A DNA stretch of 10,014 bases. Source: GCA-2746795 sp046496595. Lineage in GTDB: Bacteria; Chloroflexota; Anaerolineae; Promineifilales; Promineifilaceae. Of the stretch, positions 6,282-10,014 are shown in pieces. The stretch is taken from NCBI GenBank assembly GCA_046496595.1, contig JAWOGU010000030.1:1-10014 (forward strand), written 5' to 3'. The number at the start of each line of letters is the position of its first letter. Position 1 is the first letter of the stretch. The notes under the pieces were generated by a model, which was not told the origin of the DNA, made no database searches, and saw only the letters and a program-made list of their open reading frames with translations. Made by a program: the position numbers and the translations under genes.

Positions 6282-8990
6282 TCATTCTGAGTAGACGAAG
6301 CGTTCCAGTTCGGATACGGATTCCCATTGACCGGACTCAGCAAAGGCAACGGCCGTTTCCACTTCCGCCGCTACCTCTTTCTCAATTCGGGCAATTTCTT
6401 CGTCCGTGATCAGGCGCTGCTCCTTGAGTAACTTTGTAAACTGCACAATGGGATCCTGCTTCTGCCATTCCTTCACCTCTGCCTGATCCCGGTAGAGTTC
6501 AGCGTCAAACATCGAGTGGGCGCGGAAGCGATAGGTACGGATTTCCAGGAAATAAGGTCCTTTTCCGGCGCGGATGGCGGCTGCGGCTTCCTTTGCTGCT
6601 TCCTCCACCGCCAGCACGTCCATGCCGTCCACCACCTTAGCGGGCATGTTGTAAGTGGCAGCCCGTTCAGCGAGGTTGACATTGCTGTGGGAATACTTGA
6701 TGGCGGTGCCCATGGCATACAGGTTGTTTTCCAGGACAAACAGCACCGGCAAATTCCAAAGCGCCGCCAAATTGAGCGATTCGTGGAATTCACCTTCGGC
6801 CGCAGCGCCGTCGCCAAAGAAGCAGGCGGCCACGTGATTCCGGCCGCGCATCTTATCGGCTAAAGCGCAGCCCACCGCCAGCGGCAGGCCCCCGCCTACA
6901 ATGCCGCTGCCGCCCAAGAAATTCAGTTCTTTGTCAAACAGGTGCATAGAGCCGCCGCGTCCCCGGCAGCAGCCTTCCAGCTTGCCGTACATTTCGGCCA
7001 TGATGGCGTTCATACTCATGCCGCGCGCCAACGCCTGTCCATGCTCCCGGTAAGTCGCCAGGATGCTGTCTTCCGGTTTGAGGGCGCTCATGACGCCGAC
7101 AGCCACCGCTTCTTCGCCAATGTAGAGATGGAGGAAGCCGCGAATTTTCATCTTGGTATACAACTCGGCCGATTTTTCTTCCAGGCGGCGAATACGGATC
7201 ATCTCTTTGAGCAGGTGGAGGCCGTGATCTTTCTCGACGTGGGTTTCCAGCGTGGAGAGATCGCCCAGGTCTTCGCCCAATTCCTGGGCTTTGAGCAGGC
7301 GGCGCATGATTTTGCCGCTGCGGGTTTTGGGCAGACTTTTCATGAACTCAATTTCCTTGGGGGCCACGGCCGAACCGAGTTTCTGGCGGCCAAAACCCAG
7401 CAGTTCACGCTGTAATTTGTCGCTGGCTTCATAACCTGGTTTGAGCGCCACGAAGGCTTTGACAAGCTGACCGATGACTTCATTGGGCACGCCGATGACG
7501 CCCGCTTCCGCCACGGCCGGATGCTCCAGCAGCGCGCTTTCCACCTCAAAGGGACCGACCATATGCCCGGCCGTTTTGATGATGTCGTCGGCGCGGCCGA
7601 CAAACCAGAAGTAACCGTCTGCGTCTTGCATAGCCAGGTCGCCGCTGATGTACCAGCCATCGACGAAACATTTTTGGTAGCGCTCGTCGTCGCCCAGGTA
7701 GCCACGGAACATGGAGGGCCAACCCGGTTTGATGGCGAGTTCGCCGTCAACACCTGGCTTGTCTACCACTTCGACGGTTCCGTTGTCGAGGCGGCGCACG
7801 ATGGCGGCCTGGATGCCCGGTAACGGCCGTCCCATGGAGCCGGGGCGAATCTGCATGGCGGCATAGTTGGAGATGAGGATGCCGCCTGTTTCGGTTTGCC
7901 ACCAGTTGTCGTGGATGTCCAGGTCGAGCACATTTTTTCCCCAAACGACGGCTTCGGGATTAAGGGGTTCGCCCACACTGGCGACAAAACGCAGGTGGCT
8001 CAGGTCGTATTCTTCGCGTGGTTTTAAGTCTAACCGCATCAGGCGGCGAATGGCGGTGGGGGCGGTGTACCACACGGTCACTTGCTGGTCCTGGAGAATA
8101 CGGTACCAGCGGTCGGCGTCGAATTCCGCTTCATCAATGATATTGGTGACGCCGTGCAGCAGCGGGGCGATGATGCCGTAGGAGGTGCCCGTCACCCAGC
8201 CCGGATCGGCGGTACACCAGAAGATGTCGTCCTGATGCAGGTCGAGGGCGAGCTTGGCGGTGTGGTAATGATGGGTGACAGCGTTGTGGACGTGGACGGC
8301 GCCCTTGGGCATACCGGTGGTGCCGCTGGTGAAGTGCAGCAGGGCCATTTCTTCGGGGTCTGTGGGCGGGATGGTGAAGTCAGGGGAGGCGGCGGACATG
8401 TGTTTGTGGAAGGAGAGAACGCCGCTGTCTACGTCTTCGGGCACATCGGTAAGCAGCACCACTTTGAGGTGATGCAGACGCTCGCGCAGGTTGGCGACAT
8501 TTTTGGTGTAGAGCTTCTGCGTGGTGACGAGCACTTTGCTCTGCCCTTTTTCCAAGCGTTGGAAAATAGGTTCCGGGCCGAAGGCGGAGAACAGGGGCAT
8601 AAAAACGCACCCTGCTTTCAGAGTCCCCAATGCCGTGAAATAGAGTTCGGGAATGCGGCCCGCCAGCACGGCTACCCGGTCGCTTCTTTCCAGACCTAAC
8701 TCTGCCAGGATATTGGCGAAGCGGCTACTCTGTTCTTTTAACTCTTGATAGGTGAAGTCGCGCACCTCATCTTTGCTCAACCAGCGAATGGCGACTTTGT
8801 CTTTGAGTGCGCTTTCCGCGTGGCGGTCTACGGCTTCGTAGGCGATGTTGAGTCCTTTGCCCTCTGGCAGGCCGGATATTTCTTTTTTGACGAGATCCCA
8901 GGAGAATGTGGAAACGGCCGTTTCATATTCCAGCAAATTGGGTTCTACCAGCCACGTTCCCGGGGCTTTGTCGATTGGTTTAAAATCCAT
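6282..8990 (-). CDS. Fusion protein: AcsA-type acetyl-CoA synthetase joined to pyruvate dehydrogenase E1 alpha
   Basis: One uninterrupted 902-residue frame encodes two complete enzymes. Residues 1-582 are an AMP-forming acetate-CoA ligase of the AcsA type: phosphate loop T-S-G-T-T-G-M-P-K-G (221-230), C-T-A-D-P-G-W-V-T-G (259-268), W-W-Q-T-E-T-G-G (363-370, whose Trp is associated with a small acetate pocket), hinge region G-R-A-D-D-I-I-K (465-472), and the C-terminal T-R-S-G-K-I-M-R-R with catalytic, acetylation-prone Lys560. It ends with D-L-S-T-L-E, where free AcsA proteins normally stop. With almost no linker, residues about 583-902 form a full E1 alpha: R-G-G-S-M-H, G-I-V-G-G-G-L-P, the thiamine-diphosphate motif G-D-G (726-728) to N-N (755-756), and Y-R-F-R-A-H-S (820-826). 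The ATG at 8990 has GGGAG eight bases upstream; a TTG at 9011 would add seven residues without support. It is the first gene of the dehydrogenase cluster. Both halves yield acetyl-CoA, from acetate or, with E1 beta, E2 and E3, from pyruvate. Confidence 0.92.
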   Translation of the reverse strand: MDFKPIDKAPGTWLVEPNLLEYETAVSTFSWDLVKKEISGLPEGKGLNIAYEAVDRHAESALKDKVAIRWLSKDEVRDFTYQELKEQSSRFANILAELGLERSDRVAVLAGRIPELYFTALGTLKAGCVFMPLFSAFGPEPIFQRLEKGQSKVLVTTQKLYTKNVANLRERLHHLKVVLLTDVPEDVDSGVLSFHKHMSAASPDFTIPPTDPEEMALLHFTSGTTGMPKGAVHVHNAVTHHYHTAKLALDLHQDDIFWCTADPGWVTGTSYGIIAPLLHGVTNIIDEAEFDADRWYRILQDQQVTVWYTAPTAIRRLMRLDLKPREEYDLSHLRFVASVGEPLNPEAVVWGKNVLDLDIHDNWWQTETGGILISNYAAMQIRPGSMGRPLPGIQAAIVRRLDNGTVEVVDKPGVDGELAIKPGWPSMFRGYLGDDERYQKCFVDGWYISGDLAMQDADGYFWFVGRADDIIKTAGHMVGPFEVESALLEHPAVAEAGVIGVPNEVIGQLVKAFVALKPGYEASDKLQRELLGFGRQKLGSAVAPKEIEFMKSLPKTRSGKIMRRLLKAQELGEDLGDLSTLETHVEKDHGLHLLKEMIRIRRLEEKSAELYTKMKIRGFLHLYIGEEAVAVGVMSALKPEDSILATYREHGQALARGMSMNAIMAEMYGKLEGCCRGRGGSMHLFDKELNFLGGSGIVGGGLPLAVGCALADKMRGRNHVAACFFGDGAAAEGEFHESLNLAALWNLPVLFVLENNLYAMGTAIKYSHSNVNLAERAATYNMPAKVVDGMDVLAVEEAAKEAAAAIRAGKGPYFLEIRTYRFRAHSMFDAELYRDQAEVKEWQKQDPIVQFTKLLKEQRLITDEEIARIEKEVAAEVETAVAFAESGQWESVSELERFVYSE
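8913..8922. repeat. Iterated palindrome AACGGCCGTT (one of five perfect copies)
   Basis: Perfect 10-bp copies lie at 1062-1071, 2657-2666, 4978-4987, 6348-6357 and 8913-8922. The 8-bp core ACGGCCGT also occurs at 2043-2050, 3895-3902 and 7823-7830. All are inside genes. All five perfect copies, and the core at 2043, are read as ACG GCC GTT (Thr-Ala-Val). The role is unknown. Confidence 0.8.
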
Positions 8991-9013
8991 GTTTGTTGCT
9001 CCCTTTTCCAATG

Positions 9014-9055
9014 CCAGTGATCAGTGAACAGTTTCCAGTAAACAGTGATCAGTGG
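9014..9055. repeat. Six-unit heptamer array upstream of the fusion gene
   Basis: Six in-phase 7-nt units (CCAGTGA, TCAGTGA, ACAGTTT, CCAGTAA, ACAGTGA, TCAGTGG) lie 23 nt before the start codon of the acetyl-CoA synthetase/E1 alpha gene. Two TGATCA palindromes at unit junctions allow short self-pairing. The units share the AACAGTGA theme of the array at 3387. The element would sit in the 5' leader of the operon or overlap its promoter. No convincing promoter hexamers were found around it. Confidence 0.75.
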
Positions 9056-9114
9056 AACAAATGCTGCGCACCATCATGGAATTGGCTGTATTCTTGTAAC
9101 TTACAGGTCGTTGC

Positions 9115-9153
9115 CTGAGCTTGTCGAAGGCAACCGGGCTTCGACAGGCTCAG
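9115..9153. repeat. Inverted repeat, CTGAGCTTGTCGAAG / CTTCGACAGGCTCAG
   Basis: Two 15-nt arms (9115-9129 and 9139-9153) are complementary except for one G-T type mismatch, with a 9-nt loop. I recognise this as a widespread intergenic repeat in bacterial genomes; when mistranslated it gives the familiar 'LPELVEG...ASTGSA' peptide, and it does so here. A related copy lies at 9800-9828. The function is unknown; REP-like or non-autonomous mobile origin is possible. Confidence 0.8.
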
Positions 9154-9456
9154 CCCTCGAGAGGCTGTATAGTCACGTATTCTCTTCTAATGGCTTCTTT
9201 AAGCGCTGTGGATTGGCGGCCCGATGCAAGCTCCCATACAACCTCCTTTTCTGCCAGGGGTGGTCGGTAAAGAAACTCAAGGGGCTGGATTGTGGGTGTA
9301 TGGAATGAGTACGGTTTAGGTTTGTTGGCTCCCTAAATGCGGCGGTTTGTGGGAAGGTAGTGTGTTAGGGAATTCTTGAGTTTAGACAAGCATATTACCC
9401 CTTTCCAGCACTATACTCATCTGGAGGGTGGGATATAAGTACCATATGACATGTTC

Positions 9457-9480
9457 GACAAGTGACATTTATCACTTGTC
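9457..9480. repeat. Perfect 9-bp inverted repeat, GACAAGTGA-N6-TCACTTGTC
   Basis: Arms 9457-9465 and 9472-9480 are perfectly complementary around CATTTA. This could be an operator for a dimeric regulator, a small RNA hairpin, or a remnant of a mobile-element end. A candidate promoter partner is not evident. Confidence 0.6.
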
Positions 9481-9585
9481 CATGGAGACCGCTTTGGTTT
9501 TTGGGTTTTTGGGTGGCAGGTGACAGTCATTATGAACGATCGCACCAGCCGCCTGGTACCTTGATTTTCTAAAAACGACAAGTTC

Positions 9586-9622
9586 GCACGCCCACGTGCA
9601 AACATGTGGCGCGTGGGCGCGC
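9586..9622. repeat. GC-rich imperfect hairpin
   Basis: Arms GCACGCCCACG (9586-9596) and CGTGGGCGCGC (9612-9622) pair at 10 of 11 positions with a 15-nt loop. No T-run follows on either strand, so it is not a standard intrinsic terminator. Confidence 0.45.
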
Positions 9623-9799
9623 CACACTCAGCAATTGAAGCCCTCAAAGAACTTAACTTTAACCAGCCCAAGAGTAGGATAGCCTGCGGCAAGAATTCGA
9701 GCAGCGACCACCGACCACAATCGAGGAGGCGGTCGCCCGTATCGCAAAGTAATCATTCACCCCCGTCCCCTGAGCGTTCGACTGAGCTCACGCCGAAGT

Positions 9800-9828
9800 C
9801 TTGTCGAAGGGGAATCGGTTTCGACAGG
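9800..9828. repeat. Second, degenerate copy of the TTGTCGAAG / TTCGACAGG inverted repeat
   Basis: Arms CTTGTCGAA (9800-9808) and TTCGACAGG (9820-9828) pair with one G-T type mismatch. The right flank continues as CTCA, as in the copy at 9115-9153. The left side is rearranged and preceded by a related TTCGACTGAGCTCA segment (9778-9790), suggesting a composite or shuffled copy. Confidence 0.65.
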
Positions 9829-9951
9829 CTCACCCTATGGGGCCGTGAACGGTTACAGGGAAACGTCAGTTATCAACGCCCCACTTTGCCACTCAACCCC
9901 CATTCGTGGTAAAACTTGCTCAACCATACAAAGGAAAGAGCAAACATCCCT

Positions 9952-10014
9952 GTGAAACGACAAAATCCGGCGCGCTGGCGCGCCATCGAAGCCCGACTGG
10001 GACGAGAAACAGCC
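9952..10014 (+). CDS. Possible start of a plus-strand gene, cut by the right edge
   Basis: A GTG at 9952 opens a frame of 21 codons to the last base (M-K-R-Q-N-P-A-R-W-R-A-I-E-A-R-L-G...). The composition is charged and helical. AAGGAAAG lies about 14-21 nt upstream, rather far for a ribosome binding site, and no ATG is closer. No family can be recognised from so little sequence. Confidence 0.35.
   Translation, partial: MKRQNPARWRAIEARLGRETA

Larger units (their letters stand above)
9056..9951. other. About 900-nt stretch with no convincing gene
   Basis: The open frames here are short, overlap repeats and have no recognisable domain or good ribosome binding site. The stretch contains two inverted repeats of the GTCGAAG/CTTCGAC type, a perfect 9-bp inverted repeat, a GC-rich hairpin and AT-richer DNA around 9330-9450. 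It should include the promoter of the minus-strand operon and possibly that of the plus-strand gene starting near 9952, but I could not assign either. It could be a decayed mobile element or a repeat-accumulating spacer. Confidence 0.6.

Noticed and set aside
6282..8990. Two separate genes (acsA and pdhA) merged by a sequencing error
   Set aside because: No stop, start or ribosome binding site is seen at the junction near 7245, and both halves are in one frame without disruption; it remains checkable with reads.
9045..9308. Plus-strand open frame of 87 residues
   Set aside because: Its middle is the translation of the GTCGAAG inverted repeat (the 'LPELVEG...ASTGSA' artefact) and its start lies in the heptamer array; no domain and no ribosome binding site.
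9417..9692. Minus-strand open frame of 91 residues
   Set aside because: It covers the perfect dyad and the GC hairpin, lacks a ribosome binding site and resembles no known protein.
9604..9912. Plus-strand open frame of 102 residues
   Set aside because: It runs through the second GTCGAAG repeat and the GC hairpin; composition is low-complexity Ser/Pro/Arg and no family is recognisable.

Overview
The window looks like a chromosomal segment of a bacterium with moderately GC-rich DNA. Every assignable gene is a bacterial-type protein gene. No rRNA, tRNA, phage, transposase or CRISPR feature was recognised. The intergenic gaps are filled with short-period inverted repeat arrays, and a palindrome (AACGGCCGTT) recurs inside genes. 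Together with the gene families, this makes a Chloroflexota (Anaerolineae-like) or other repeat-rich environmental lineage plausible. That is an impression, not a demonstrated placement.

Layout. Bases 1-1112 (minus) hold the N-terminal 370 residues of a tetratricopeptide-repeat protein that runs off the left edge. Divergent from it, 1386-2336 (plus) encodes a membrane-anchored alpha/beta hydrolase whose usual catalytic histidine appears to be arginine. A 14-unit heptamer array with a central dyad (2340-2437) separates it from a convergent minus-strand gene block occupying 2486-8990.

In transcription order (right to left) that block is: a 902-residue fusion of an AcsA-type acetyl-CoA synthetase to a pyruvate-dehydrogenase-type E1 alpha subunit (6282-8990); E1 beta (5168-6175); E2 acyltransferase (3835-5175, overlapping E1 beta by 8 nt); an acyl carrier protein (3528-3791); and a two-domain universal stress protein (2486-3370). 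The E1/E2 genes encode the acetyl-CoA-forming core of a 2-oxoacid dehydrogenase complex. The fused ligase domain makes the same product from acetate, so one polypeptide joins two routes to acetyl-CoA. No E3 (dihydrolipoamide dehydrogenase) gene is in the window. The acyl carrier protein beside E2 suggests a link to acyl or lipoyl transfer, but that is inference.

The right end, 9012-9951, has no convincing gene. It holds a heptamer array, two copies of a GTCGAAG/CTTCGAC-type inverted repeat, a perfect 9-bp inverted repeat and a GC-rich hairpin. A short open frame starting with GTG at 9952 may be the beginning of a plus-strand gene leaving the window.

The main items of interest are the AcsA-PdhA fusion and its operon with an acyl carrier protein, the in-phase 7-nt and 9-nt inverted repeat arrays between genes, the 18-nt tandem duplication at the 3' end of the carrier protein gene, and the iterated AACGGCCGTT palindrome.
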